From positions 62,001-126,000 of the forward strand of contig CBDBKU010000002.1 in the NCBI GenBank assembly GCA_965206775.1: 64,000 bases of DNA, read 5' to 3'. Source of the stretch: VXMF01 sp965206775 (GTDB lineage: Bacteria; Acidobacteriota; Terriglobia; Bryobacterales; UBA6623). The notes under the pieces were generated by a model. The model had not been told where the DNA came from. It saw nothing but the letters and a program-made list of their open reading frames with translations, and searched no databases. The position numbers and the translations under genes were made by a program. Below, in pieces: positions 53,097-61,578 of the stretch (position 1 is the stretch's first letter; each line of letters starts with the position of its first letter).

Positions 53097-54923
53097 TCAG
53101 TTAGAGACCTGTGGTGGTGGGCGCATTTGGAGGTGGTTTTCCGGGTTCAGGGGCGGGAACCGGTGGTCGTCAGCAGCCCATGCCCGGTTCCGCCGGCGTA
53201 GTTCCGCATTCCGGTGCGTGCGCTGCAAGCGGGCTGGGCCGGTGCATTCCTGGCGGTCCAGCCCGGCGAAGGCCTGAGGCAATTGGTCTAGCGTGCCGCA
53301 CAGAATCTGCACGTAGTCAGGATGCCGCAGGTTCGCTGCCAGGGCGGTCTGGGCCGGCTGATCCTCCATGTCGCGTCCCAGATGGGCGCGGCCCAGACGG
53401 CGGCGCAGGCCCTGCTTTGCGGTTGCGAAGAACTGCTCGAGGACATTGTTGGTGCGGGCGACAACCGCCACCGCCCGGCCCTGGTCATCGCGGGCCACGG
53501 GATGGCCCGACAGCCCGTCACCGTAGCGGTCCAGATAGTGGAGAACGATCCGCTCCGGATCGTAGGATCCCAGACCGCTGAGGGACGGAGCTCGGACCTG
53601 CTGGCGCAGGTCCTGATGGTAGCGGCGCAGGTCGGCAGTGATCGCTCGGATGCGGGCAGCGGCAGCCTCGGGCCCGAGCGGGGCGGAGGGTGTCGGACGC
53701 GGGCCACGGGGCAGTTCCCCCTCCGACAGGCGCAGCACGGACCGCAAGGTGCGGAACACTCTCCAGCCGCGTTCCAGACGGGAGGCGGCCCGCGCCTTCC
53801 GGTCCAGCTTCTGGAGGTCGGCCAAGGCGTCCTCGGCCTGCCGCAGCAGGCGAAGCTCGGCTCGTGTGCGGGGTCGCGGCAGACGGCGGTCCCGCTGTTC
53901 AGGGAAGCGTTCGCAACGCCGGTAGAAGTCCAGGTGAGGCAGGCAGAAGGGATAGGGCAGGTCCTTGCGGCCCTCGCCTTCCAGGATCCACAGCAGCAGG
54001 GCGGGCAGATCCGTGCGCACACCCTGGGCCGCACGGGCCTTGCGCAGCAGTTCCCGCAACAGGCCGCGCACCTTGCTGCGGGAGATCTGGCCGCGCAGCA
54101 GGGCATAGTTGCCATCGAGCAACTGGTGGCCGACCGCCGCGAGGAAGTGGAAATGGCACAGCAAGTCGGGAATGGCCCGCAGGCGGCAGTCGGCGACCGC
54201 TTTGGCGACCGCCCCGCCCAGATCGCGCATCACGGCCAGCGGGTCGCCGAAGGCAGCCAGGGTGCGCTCGACGGCCGGGCGCAGTTCCTGTTCGTTCTCC
54301 GATCCGACGCGCACTGCGTGCAGGACCCAGCCGGTCCAGCCGGCGAGGCAGAGGAACATCCCGCCCTTGCCCTTGTCGCAGGTGGCGTCGATGTGCAGGG
54401 GATAGCCATGGGGCATGGCGGCGCGCAGGGCCGGAGCCCGCTGCCAGTGCAGCCGCTCCAGCATGTCGAGGAAGCGATCGCAGAGGGCGGAGACGGAACC
54501 GGTCGAGAGGGCGAGGCCCTGGCGCCGCAGGGCCTCGCGGATCTCCTCGCGCTGGAGGTGGCGGTGATAGCGGGCCAGCCCGACCCACACGATCAGGTCG
54601 TAGCCGTAGCGCTGGCCGGGCGGGGCCAGATCGGCCAGTGGCCGGGAGACGGCCACGGGGCGGGGCTGGCAAGCGAGGCAGTGCTTGCGGATCTCGCGGG
54701 CCCGCAGCGTGCCGGCGGCCAGGGTGAGCAGCAGCCGGGTCTTGCTCTTCTGCGGGCTGAGGGCCTCGCCGCAGTGCGGGCAGTGCCGCTGCTCGGCGAC
54801 GAAATCGACGCGCGGCGGGGCTCCCGCAACGAGCGTGGCGCGGGCGATCCTGTCTCCGGTCCAACCCGCCTCGCGGGCCTGTTCGAGCAGGAGCGTCAGC
54901 AGCGAGCAGAGCCCCCTTTTTGG
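53097..54923 (-). CDS. DDE transposase of the unclassified IS (second frame)
   Basis: About 600 codons open in the -1 frame relative to the upstream gene. A zinc ribbon comes first (RHCPHCGEALSPQKSKTRLL ... HCLACQPRP), then GYDLIVWVGLARYHRHLQRE and the catalytic core: Asp in YPLHIDATCDKGKGGMFLCL, Asp in DPLAVMRDLGGAVAKAV and Glu in ARTNNVLEQFFATAKQGLRR. The family (large, with RTNNVLEQ) is not one I can name. There is no good start codon, because the frame begins inside the first gene at 54921-54923. Translation probably needs frameshifting at the A5G5 run (54912-54921). An internal GTG at 54656 would miss the zinc ribbon. Confidence 0.8.
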   Translation of the reverse strand, partial: PKRGLCSLLTLLLEQAREAGWTGDRIARATLVAGAPPRVDFVAEQRHCPHCGEALSPQKSKTRLLLTLAAGTLRAREIRKHCLACQPRPVAVSRPLADLAPPGQRYGYDLIVWVGLARYHRHLQREEIREALRRQGLALSTGSVSALCDRFLDMLERLHWQRAPALRAAMPHGYPLHIDATCDKGKGGMFLCLAGWTGWVLHAVRVGSENEQELRPAVERTLAAFGDPLAVMRDLGGAVAKAVADCRLRAIPDLLCHFHFLAAVGHQLLDGNYALLRGQISRSKVRGLLRELLRKARAAQGVRTDLPALLLWILEGEGRKDLPYPFCLPHLDFYRRCERFPEQRDRRLPRPRTRAELRLLRQAEDALADLQKLDRKARAASRLERGWRVFRTLRSVLRLSEGELPRGPRPTPSAPLGPEAAAARIRAITADLRRYHQDLRQQVRAPSLSGLGSYDPERIVLHYLDRYGDGLSGHPVARDDQGRAVAVVARTNNVLEQFFATAKQGLRRRLGRAHLGRDMEDQPAQTALAANLRHPDYVQILCGTLDQLPQAFAGLDRQECTGPARLQRTHRNAELRRRNRAWAADDHRFPPLNPENHLQMRPPPQVSN

Positions 54924-55573
54924 CCGATCCCGGCGAGCTCGAAGCGCTGGAAGACGGCCTGGACCTGGGCCAGGGGGATGGGTGGGGAGTGGCCTTGCAG
55001 ACGGCGGGCCACCTGCGTTGGCGGCGAACCGGGATGGCGGATGAGCACCAGCAGCACCTCAATGATGAGTGCCGGTTCCAGCGAGGCGGCCAGTGCAGCC
55101 GAGCGGGAGGCGTCGAGGCGGGCCTGGCGGGCTTGTTGCTGGCGGTCGCCGGCAGCACCGGGGCAGAGATAGACATAGACGCCGCCGAGGCGCTCGCGGC
55201 GGGCGCACCCCCGACGGACCGCGGCGAGCAGGAAGGGGTACACGGGAACGTGGAGGAGGGCGCGGAGTTCCTTGTCGGTCCAGCCGTCTTGGGATGCGGA
55301 CAGCAAGCGCTCGACGGTCGCGGTCAGGGAGCCGTCGCGGGAGAAGTGGACATCGCCGATCGAGAGCAGGCCGAAGTGGTCGAAGCGGGAAGGGTCGCGG
55401 TCGGTGTAGAAGCGGGCGTTGTGGTTATAGCTGCGCAGGTGGCGGACCTGGCGGAGGTAGCGGAAGGTGGTGCGAGGGGAGGCTTGGCCGAGAGCGACTT
55501 GGAGCTGGTCGAGGGTGACGGGAGAGCCGGAAGCCAGCAGGGGGACGAGCAGGTCGGGGGAACGCGCGGGCAT
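54896..55573 (-). CDS. First frame of the unclassified IS, HTH-like domain
   Basis: About 225 residues from ATG 55573, with TATACT 12 to 17 bases upstream as a possible -10 of a near-leaderless transcript. Residues 1-60 (LVPLLASGSPVTLDQLQVAL; SPRTTFRYLRQVRHL) suggest a helix-turn-helix that recognises DNA, and residues 85-140 a second winged element. It ends FELAGIGQKGGSARC, while the -1 frame continues straight into the zinc ribbon and DDE core of the transposase. The natural product is probably the fusion of both frames. Confidence 0.72.
   Translation of the reverse strand: MPARSPDLLVPLLASGSPVTLDQLQVALGQASPRTTFRYLRQVRHLRSYNHNARFYTDRDPSRFDHFGLLSIGDVHFSRDGSLTATVERLLSASQDGWTDKELRALLHVPVYPFLLAAVRRGCARRERLGGVYVYLCPGAAGDRQQQARQARLDASRSAALAASLEPALIIEVLLVLIRHPGSPPTQVARRLQGHSPPIPLAQVQAVFQRFELAGIGQKGGSARC
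54912..54921 (-). promoter_or_regulatory. A5G5 run, candidate frameshift site
   Basis: On the coding strand AAAAAGGGGG lies where the first frame (GIGQKGGSARC) and the transposase frame (RDRPKRGLCSLL) overlap. A -1 shift here joins them. Such homopolymer runs are used in other IS elements for programmed ribosomal or transcriptional slippage. Confidence 0.55.
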
Positions 55574-55792
55574 GATGTCATAGTATAACTCAACTGTGCG
55601 CAAGATACTTATACACTGCCAAAATGAGGCCGGAAATCAGCACCAGAGGATAGGATTTCGCCCGGAATCAAGGGCCAACGGCAATCCCGTACTGGGAAAA
55701 TGGCAGAGTATACAGAACTTGACTGAGTCTAACTCACGCTATATCAACAATTTCCCGATCCCTAACCGAATTCTGACGCGGTAGGTAATCCC

Positions 55793-55910
55793 TCGCTGAT
55801 AGGATCCCGTCGAAACCAATTCTCTGCACAGCCGGACAGGGTGTCAATCTCAAGTCTCTTCCAACGAGACGCGAGCGTGAATGGAGCTCTGAGAAGGTGT
55901 GGGAATCATC
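55793..55910. other. No gene recognised
   Basis: Short gap between the unclassified IS and the next transposase remnant. Confidence 0.35.
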
Positions 55911-56105
55911 GGAGGGTGGTTTTGCACATCGAACTGGAGAGGCACACAAGATTGGATGAACTCCGGGGTTTTCTAGCAGGGAACGTGGAAGGGGCGGTGT
56001 TGGTGCTGGACCGGAAGCGGGCCTACGAGCACATCGCACGGGTGCTGGGACGCTTTTCATACTGGTGCCTGTGCAAGGCTGACAATGGCTTGCTGCTGCG
56101 GAATC
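55911..56105 (+). pseudogene. Transposase N-terminal fragment
   Basis: About 65 codons with TRLDELRGFLAGNVEGAVLV then YEHIARVLGRFSYWCLCKAD and NGLLLR. This resembles the start of integrase-core transposases that begin with a short LDEL..FL / YxxI...L..F.Y..L.K..KGLLLR domain. The rest is absent. Low-level similarity only, by eye. Confidence 0.45.
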
Positions 56106-56204
56106 CGACAGACAGGGCGAGATTCGACAGCCTTGCACACGTAAATTCTGACAGGCCCGCTTGGCGCCATTCCGTACTACCCAACGGCGCCATCTATTAG
56201 CTCG

Positions 56205-57600
56205 TCAATGCCAAGTTCCTCCGCCACTCGCGCGCTGTTGCGCCAGGCTGCGCTTCGGTGCCACCGTGGCCACACGAGGCGGCCCCTTTTCTCCCTGGCG
56301 CGGGTACAGCAGCTCGAACTGTTGGATCTGACCCAGCGCCCGCTTCAATCCTTCCGCCGTCAGCCCGGACTAGGCTCGCGCGGCCGGCTTGCTCGCTTCC
56401 TGCAGCAGCGACATCCCCAGCATGCTGTAGAAGGCATGCACCCGGATCTTGCTGTCCGTCCAGTGATGCATCGCCCCCCGGCCCAGCCACCCGCCTCCCT
56501 TCAGCCCCCGGAACACCTGGTTGACGCGCTCCTGCCGCGCATACGCGTCCACCACCTCCGCCGCGCTCCACTCCACCCGGTTCGTCACCAGCGTCGTCCG
56601 CCCGAACCGCTCCGGGAACAGGCGCAGCCCCGCCGCCCCGTCCGCTGAGAACGTCAGCTCCCAGCCTTCCCCCTCCCGCCGCAGCTCGTAGCTCAGCGCC
56701 TCCGCCACCCGGTTCGGCTCCAGCCAGCGCTCGATCCGCCCCGCAGCCCCTTGCTCGGTGTGCCGCGTGCCCTGCCGGCCTACCTCCCGCACCAGCCCCT
56801 ACAGCCGCTTCGTCGCCTTGCCCAGCGACGCGCTCCAGCTGTGCAGCTGCTCCGCCGCGAAATGCGCCGAGTGCCGCACCACGCACAGCCGTTCCGCCCC
56901 GTGTACGAACGCCCGCTCGGCCCCCGCCTCCAGCTCCTCCGCCGGCCGTCGGCGCAACGGATCCGGCGCCTGGTTCCACGGCAGCGCCCCCACCCAGCCC
57001 AGCCCCTGCCGCTCCAGCTCCAGCGTGTTCGCCAGGGCCGCCGAGCCCTTGTCCATCACCAGCGTCACCGACTCCCGTGCAATCCCCGCCCCGTCCAGCA
57101 GCCGCGTGATGCGCTCCAGGGCCGCGGACAGCTCCCCGCTGTCGCTGACGTCGCCCCGGTAGACGTGGTGGCACAGGCCGAGGCCGCGCTCCGCATCCAG
57201 GGCGTAGCTGAGGCCGACCTGGCGCAGGTCGTTGTGTCCCTGCTTGTTGCGCCCGCGCGCGGCGAGGCTGCTGCGCTCGTTCGTCGTGGCGATCCAGGTG
57301 TGGAAGTTGGTCGTGTCGTAGGCCAGCACGCGCCGGCCGGCGAGGCCTTGGTCGCGCAAGGCAGCAGGGCGGCCTGGGCGCGCTCGAGCTCGTCGGCGGC
57401 AGGATGGAGATCCTCCTCGCCGTCCACGGCGATGGCGTCGAAGTGGTCCCAGAAGGCCTGGGAGGTGAAGCGCTTGGGGGAGAAGCCCCAGAGGCGGCGC
57501 AGGACGGTGCGCTCGTACCAGTCCGCGACAGCGGTCTTGGGGCCGGGGTCGCAGATGCGGTGGATGGCGGCGAGGAGGAGGTAGTGGGGGATGGAGGGCA
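56205..57600 (-). pseudogene. IS1634-like transposase broken by a frameshift and two amber codons
   Basis: The N terminus (PSIPHYLLLAAIHRICDPGP; WDHFDAIAVDGEED) is in one frame to about 57360. The catalytic region then continues in another frame: RRVLAYDTTNFHTWIATTNE with Asp, VTLVMDKGSAALANTLE with the second Asp. TAG at 56799-56801 and TAG at 56370-56372 interrupt that frame, between them RQERVNQVFRGLKGGGWL with the catalytic Glu. After the last TAG the frame continues through ALGQIQQFELLYP to the end. It is a decayed IS1634-type gene, different from the intact one at 5807-7636. Confidence 0.82.
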
Positions 57601-57606
57601 TAGGCG

Positions 57607-58572
57607 TTAACTTGTTTGGGGATAATCGAAGTATGATTCCAATTGGCCCAAGCGGAGTCGAGGAGGGTCGGCCAGATCCTCGGAGATCTCGTTCCATTCA
57701 GCGATCATCCGAGTCAGCGGCAGGTGCGGCTCGATGGCGCGCGTGACTTGATTCAGCACGAAGTGGAAGTCACGCCACGCGCTATGCGGCCGATGGTGCC
57801 GCCAAGCGGTATCCCCAGGGGGAAATGGCGGTCGCGTGGCCGATCAGCTTCTCCACCAGCAGTGCCACCAGCAGCTTGCCGTACAGCCAGGCCTTGGCAC
57901 TCTCGTCGTCGTGCTTGGGCAGATGTCCCAGCTCGGCCAGCGACTTGAACCGCTTGAACACCAGTTCGACCTGCCACCGCAGGCGATACCATTCCAGCAC
58001 CTCCGCGCCGGGGAACTCGGCGGCCGGGAACGTCGTGAACACGATCACGTACTGGGCGAACTCCAAGGTCTGCGGCTGCACCTGCCGACCCTTGCGCGCC
58101 GCTTCCCTGCGAATGCCCTGCTGCGCGATCCGAATCGCCTCTTCCGTCTTGCGGATCGCGCAGACCCGCCCCCTCACCCGCAGTCCCTGCGGGGCGACCA
58201 CGTGCGCCGCCCACGACTGGACAGCCCCTGCGCAGTCCAAGGCGGACACCTGGCCTAGCAGGTCGAACGGCTGGCCTTCCGGCGTGCGGAACGCCAGCGT
58301 CCCGGTATTCACCCGCACCGTGACCCGCCCGCCTGCTTGCGCCACGCAGCCAATCCCGGATGCCGTCGAATACCCTCGGTCGGCCAGCAGATAGTCGCCC
58401 TCCCGGATCGGAAACTGCCGCAACGACTCCCCCGTGCCCGGCCCCTCCGTCTCGCTCAGCTTGAAGTAGTCGCACGCCAGCGAGGGCAGCCGCACGCTGT
58501 AATGCATGCGCCATAGCGATCCCGACTTGCCGGGCTCCTTCACCGTCGTCGCGTCGAACGCACGCACCTGGA
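57607..58572 (-). pseudogene. IS4-type transposase, 5'-truncated and frameshifted
   Basis: Residues from RAFDATTVKEPGKSGSLWRM (first Asp) through GDYLLADRGYSTASGIG (second Asp) to WYRLRWQVELVFKRFKSLAE (catalytic Glu) are in one frame. Near 57795 the frame shifts, and the C terminus (AWRDFHFVLNQVTRAIEPHL ... SYFDYPQTS) runs to a stop at 57607-57609. The N terminus before the first Asp is replaced by a 51-bp inverted-repeat structure at 58573-58623. It is homologous to the fragment at 14611-15150. Confidence 0.82.
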
Positions 58573-58623
58573 TGCATATTCCGATGGAACGTGAACACCT
58601 GTTCCGATCCATCGGAATATGCA
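58573..58623. repeat. 51-bp solo pair of IS21-like ends
   Basis: A perfect 16-bp inverted repeat (TGCATATTCCGATGGA at 58573-58588, complement at 58608-58623) separated by 19 bases containing GTGAACACCTGTTCC. It starts TG and ends CA and shares the TCGGAAT and GTTC motifs of the IS21-type right end at 49735-49828. It sits exactly at the junction of two unrelated transposase fragments on opposite strands. Confidence 0.7.
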
Positions 58624-58971
58624 CTGATCGAGAACACCATCGCCGATGCCATCCACTTCTTCCACTTCGATGCGCTCTCCGCCGCTGTGCCCCTGCGCAT
58701 CGATCTCGACGTTCAGCTCACCGTCATGGCCAGCGGCCTGTACCGCCTCCTCGCTGCCCGCGTCGGCGAACGCTTCCGCTCCGCCGAGCCCGCCAGCCTA
58801 TTCCGCAAGTTCGTCCAAGCCACCGCCACCGTCGACATCAGCGACCACCAGATCGTCGTCACGCTCGGCCGCCGCGCCAACAATCCCCACCTCATCGAGG
58901 CCGGCTACTCCGACTCCGCCACCTCCATCCCCTGGCTCCACAACGGTGCCCTTAAAATCAACTTCGCCTGA
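58624..58971 (+). pseudogene. Large-transposase C-terminal fragment
   Basis: About 115 codons: LIENTIADAIHFFHFDALSA, DLDVQLTVMASGLYRLLAAR, RRANNPHLIEAGYSDS and a PWLHNGALKINFA end. This matches the C-terminal domain of the transposase family whose N-terminal half is decayed at 31580-32300. It is 5'-truncated at the 51-bp repeat. Confidence 0.7.
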
Positions 58972-59063
58972 CCTCCACTTGTCACATACCCCTCTTCCCT
59001 TGGGGATTCAGGCTAGTCTTTCCGTCACCACGGCGAGAAGGCAAGCAGCTGTCGGATATGACC

Positions 59064-59678
59064 CTACCTATGCAAGCCTTTCCGAATCTTTTTGTGAGCC
59101 TCATAGAGGTCTCCGGCTTTCGTCTTCCGAAGTATGGCATCCCTGTACTCGGAGAGGAGCGGTGTCGTGACTCCGTGATGGATCATCGAAGCGAGATAGC
59201 TAATCCCATCTTTCCCGTCGACACCGGCTTGACCTCGCGCGCTCCTAATTGCCAGGTCCGCTAAATGGTCCGCGTTCAGCTTCTCGATGTTCGCGCCTAT
59301 ATTCGTGTAAAGGACCACATCGCAACCGTGAAAGTGCCGAAGACATTCTACGACAACCCGATCTCGACTAGGACTTGATGGGCGCGAGTACGTTTCTCCT
59401 GAGAATTCCTTCCTGGTTTCACGTCTCCAGAGAAGGCTCTTCGCCTCCCTGAGGCCGATCGCGGCGTCGAGCACGAGAAGCACTGCGTTCGCCGGTGAAC
59501 CCCCAACATCGACCGGGATAAGAGTCGGAGCACGTCCACGGGTTCTGCTCGATCTCGCAAACTCAATCGAAAATGGCGTCCGGACGCTCTGGATTCTTTC
59601 GCAGATGATTGGGCAGATCTCCTTGCCTGGTTCGTCAATCAAAGAGCCGAATGCGAGAATTGCAATGCGGGCCATCAC
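59064..59678 (-). CDS. Gamma-glutamylcyclotransferase-like protein coupled to an Abi_C gene
   Basis: A 204-residue protein starting at GTG 59678 or ATG 59675, directly after the stop of the upstream gene. The N-terminal ARIAILAFGSLIDEPGKEI resembles the (Y/F)GSL nucleotide/substrate-binding turn of the gamma-glutamylcyclotransferase fold, followed by FSIEFARSSRTRG and LLVLDAAIGLREAKSLLWRR. The usual catalytic Glu cannot be placed with confidence. The role is unknown, but the coupling suggests it works with the Abi_C protein in phage-induced growth arrest. Confidence 0.62.
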   Translation of the reverse strand: MMARIAILAFGSLIDEPGKEICPIICERIQSVRTPFSIEFARSSRTRGRAPTLIPVDVGGSPANAVLLVLDAAIGLREAKSLLWRRETRKEFSGETYSRPSSPSRDRVVVECLRHFHGCDVVLYTNIGANIEKLNADHLADLAIRSARGQAGVDGKDGISYLASMIHHGVTTPLLSEYRDAILRKTKAGDLYEAHKKIRKGLHR

Positions 59679-60473
59679 CTACCTCGAATCTTGTTTCTGC
59701 CATGTTTCGAGCACGAACCCGACGAGGGTGTACGAGGAGTTGACGGCGAGACGGGCATGTCTAACCTGAACCCTGTACGACTTGTTTCCACGCCCGTGTG
59801 CAGACCCTATATGAGTACGAAGACTCCCGATGCCGTTCACAACAGAAGTCAGGCCGGATAAGATCTTTCTAATGTCATGGTCTTCGACCCTCGAAGGGTC
59901 GAACCCGATGTGATCGCTAACGATTTTCCACAGAGGAGCAATGCTCTGTTTGGATGGCATTGCCAGACTCTTATCTTCAATATATACCTTACATACGGAC
60001 TCGAGTATCGAACAGGCAGCAGTTATTGCCGCGGGAGGGTCAGTTTCGATGTTCTCCGTGCAGCGGGAGAATTCTCGGTAAACTGCCGCAAACTCCTTTT
60101 CCTGCAAAAGTAGATTTAGTGATTTGGCGGGTAACGTGTCGAGGCTTTTGGCGGACTCAAGGGCTTCCTCGACGTCCAGAATAATGGTCTCGATTTCGGA
60201 GTGGGCTGCGTAGGCCGAATACAGGTCGTTAACCTCGACAACAAGGGAGTTTAGAAGAGATGCCGTGGGTTGGGTGAGAATCGGGGTTGCAAGTCGTTGG
60301 AGTTGAACGACCAGATGCCGATAACCTTCCGTCACGGCAGTAATTTCGTCTGGATCATCCGACGGACCGCAGAATCTAAAGGAGCGATGATTGTCGATTA
60401 TTCCGCGGATTCTTGTCCGTCTCGTTTCGGTGAGTCCTGATGGTGTCATTGTTTCGTGAGCTTGTTGAGTCAT
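59679..60473 (-). CDS. Abortive infection protein with Abi_C domain
   Basis: A 264-residue protein whose C-terminal half matches the Abi_C family: AAITAACSILESVCKVYIED (about residues 149-168), LWKIVSDHIGFDPSRVED, IRKILSGLTSVVNGIGSLRT, then AHGRGNKSYRVQVRHARLAV. The N-terminal half (YRHLVVQLQRLATPILTQPT...) is helical and has no recognised family. Abi_C proteins are linked to phage abortive infection, mechanism unknown. The gene is followed without a gap by a second gene (59064-59678), so the two probably form one operon. Promoter region about 60474-60583. Confidence 0.82.
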   Translation of the reverse strand: MTQQAHETMTPSGLTETRRTRIRGIIDNHRSFRFCGPSDDPDEITAVTEGYRHLVVQLQRLATPILTQPTASLLNSLVVEVNDLYSAYAAHSEIETIILDVEEALESAKSLDTLPAKSLNLLLQEKEFAAVYREFSRCTENIETDPPAAITAACSILESVCKVYIEDKSLAMPSKQSIAPLWKIVSDHIGFDPSRVEDHDIRKILSGLTSVVNGIGSLRTHIGSAHGRGNKSYRVQVRHARLAVNSSYTLVGFVLETWQKQDSR

Positions 60474-60654
60474 CGTGAACGAATCCGTTGCTGACCGTGG
60501 GATTGCTTGGGATCCTGTTGTTTCTCGTTAGTCTGGGATCTTACCTTACATCGCGAGATGACCGTGGTGGGGCAAGTTCCGCAGTAACCATTCAGAAGCG
60601 GGGGCGCGAGAGGTTGGCTGAGCCGATGTAGGGGATGCCCGAGGAGGCGGGCAT

Positions 60655-61578
60655 CTAGCGGAAGCGCACAGGGCGTTTTGGTCCGAGCAGGACCGTCTGC
60701 CAGTCCCGCTGCAGCGGATACACGAAGACAGCCTTGGGCGTCTTCGCGGGCGCCGTGCCCCAGGCACGGCGCGCCTGGGTCTGTCCCAGATAGTGCCAGT
60801 TCGAGGCCCGGTAGCAGGTTCCCTTGTGCTGGTCGCTGACATACGTTTCGACCAGCACGGGGACCACTCCATGGACCCGCTGCCAGTCCGCAGCCAGCTG
60901 CCGCAAGCTCAGTCCCAGGACCTTCGACGCCAAACATTGCACGCGCACCCAGGGAAACAGCAGGAAACGGGCTTGCCGCACAACCCGCTCCAGCGGCCGG
61001 CGGGGCTGGTCCTGCCAGCCGATCCAGCGGTCCCGCACCGCCAGGTAGCGGGCGGCGAAGTCGTACAGCAGGCAGCCCAGCAGGCGCCCTTGACGGTCTT
61101 GGAGGAAGTAGCGCAGGTGGGAGCCGATCGGCTGGCGATAGCCCAGTGGATGGTAGCGGGCGAGGAATTCGTTCCACAGGGCGGCCTCGTCGCGGCCGTT
61201 GACGAGCCGCAACCGGAGCGGCTCGAGCTGTTGCAGGGGGCCGTCGACCGGGGCTTGGGGCGCACTGCGGTCGCCCGGCGAGAGGGGCCCTTGGCGACCG
61301 CGTCCGAGGCCTTGGCGGGCGGGCAGGGCGAGGATCGAGAGCCGGTCGAGTTCCTCCAGCAGGCGCATCGCCCGTTGGATGCGGTTGCTGCCGCGAGGGG
61401 TCTGCCAGCGCAGGTACTCGCAGACGGTGTGGCCCAGTTCGGTGCGGCTCAGCAGGGGCAAGCTGGTGACGATCTCCTGGATGTCCGCGATCTGGCTGCG
61501 TCGCAGGCGGTGGCCGCAGAAGGTGGTCGAGGCCAGCCGCACGATGCGCGGGTCCAGCTCGGCGGCGGAACGGGCCAT
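60655..61578 (-). CDS. DruA-like DUF4338 protein of IS66-type element
   Basis: A 307-residue protein. Its ATG (61576-61578) directly follows the tnpC stop with no gap, so it is translationally coupled to the transposase. Signature stretches of the DUF4338/DruA family: LWNEFLARYHPLGYRQPIGS, LRYFLQDRQGRLLGCLLYDF, QARFLLFPWVRVQCLASKVL, LVETYVSDQHKGTCYRASNW and HYLGQTQARRAWG. DruA is the hallmark of the Druantia defence systems, but no DruE-type helicase is nearby and the gene lies inside the IS ends. The family is therefore better seen here as a transposon accessory gene. Function unknown. Intact. Confidence 0.85.
   Translation of the reverse strand: MARSAAELDPRIVRLASTTFCGHRLRRSQIADIQEIVTSLPLLSRTELGHTVCEYLRWQTPRGSNRIQRAMRLLEELDRLSILALPARQGLGRGRQGPLSPGDRSAPQAPVDGPLQQLEPLRLRLVNGRDEAALWNEFLARYHPLGYRQPIGSHLRYFLQDRQGRLLGCLLYDFAARYLAVRDRWIGWQDQPRRPLERVVRQARFLLFPWVRVQCLASKVLGLSLRQLAADWQRVHGVVPVLVETYVSDQHKGTCYRASNWHYLGQTQARRAWGTAPAKTPKAVFVYPLQRDWQTVLLGPKRPVRFR

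Larger units (their letters stand above)
53082..55784 (-). mobile_element. Unclassified two-frame insertion sequence with 8-bp target repeats
   Basis: A 2703-bp element with ends CTACCGCGTCAGGATTCAGT (left) and, inverted, CTACCGCGTCAGAATTCGGT (right). Exact direct repeats GTAATCCC flank it (53074-53081 and 55785-55792). It holds two overlapping reading frames that meet at an A5G5 run. A truncated older copy lies at 24331-24725. The clean target repeats show a recent, complete insertion. Confidence 0.92.

Noticed and set aside
56197..57174. A long Gly/Ala-rich open frame in the IS1634-like pseudogene
   Set aside because: Low-complexity shadow of the transposase frames; it contains no motifs of its own.
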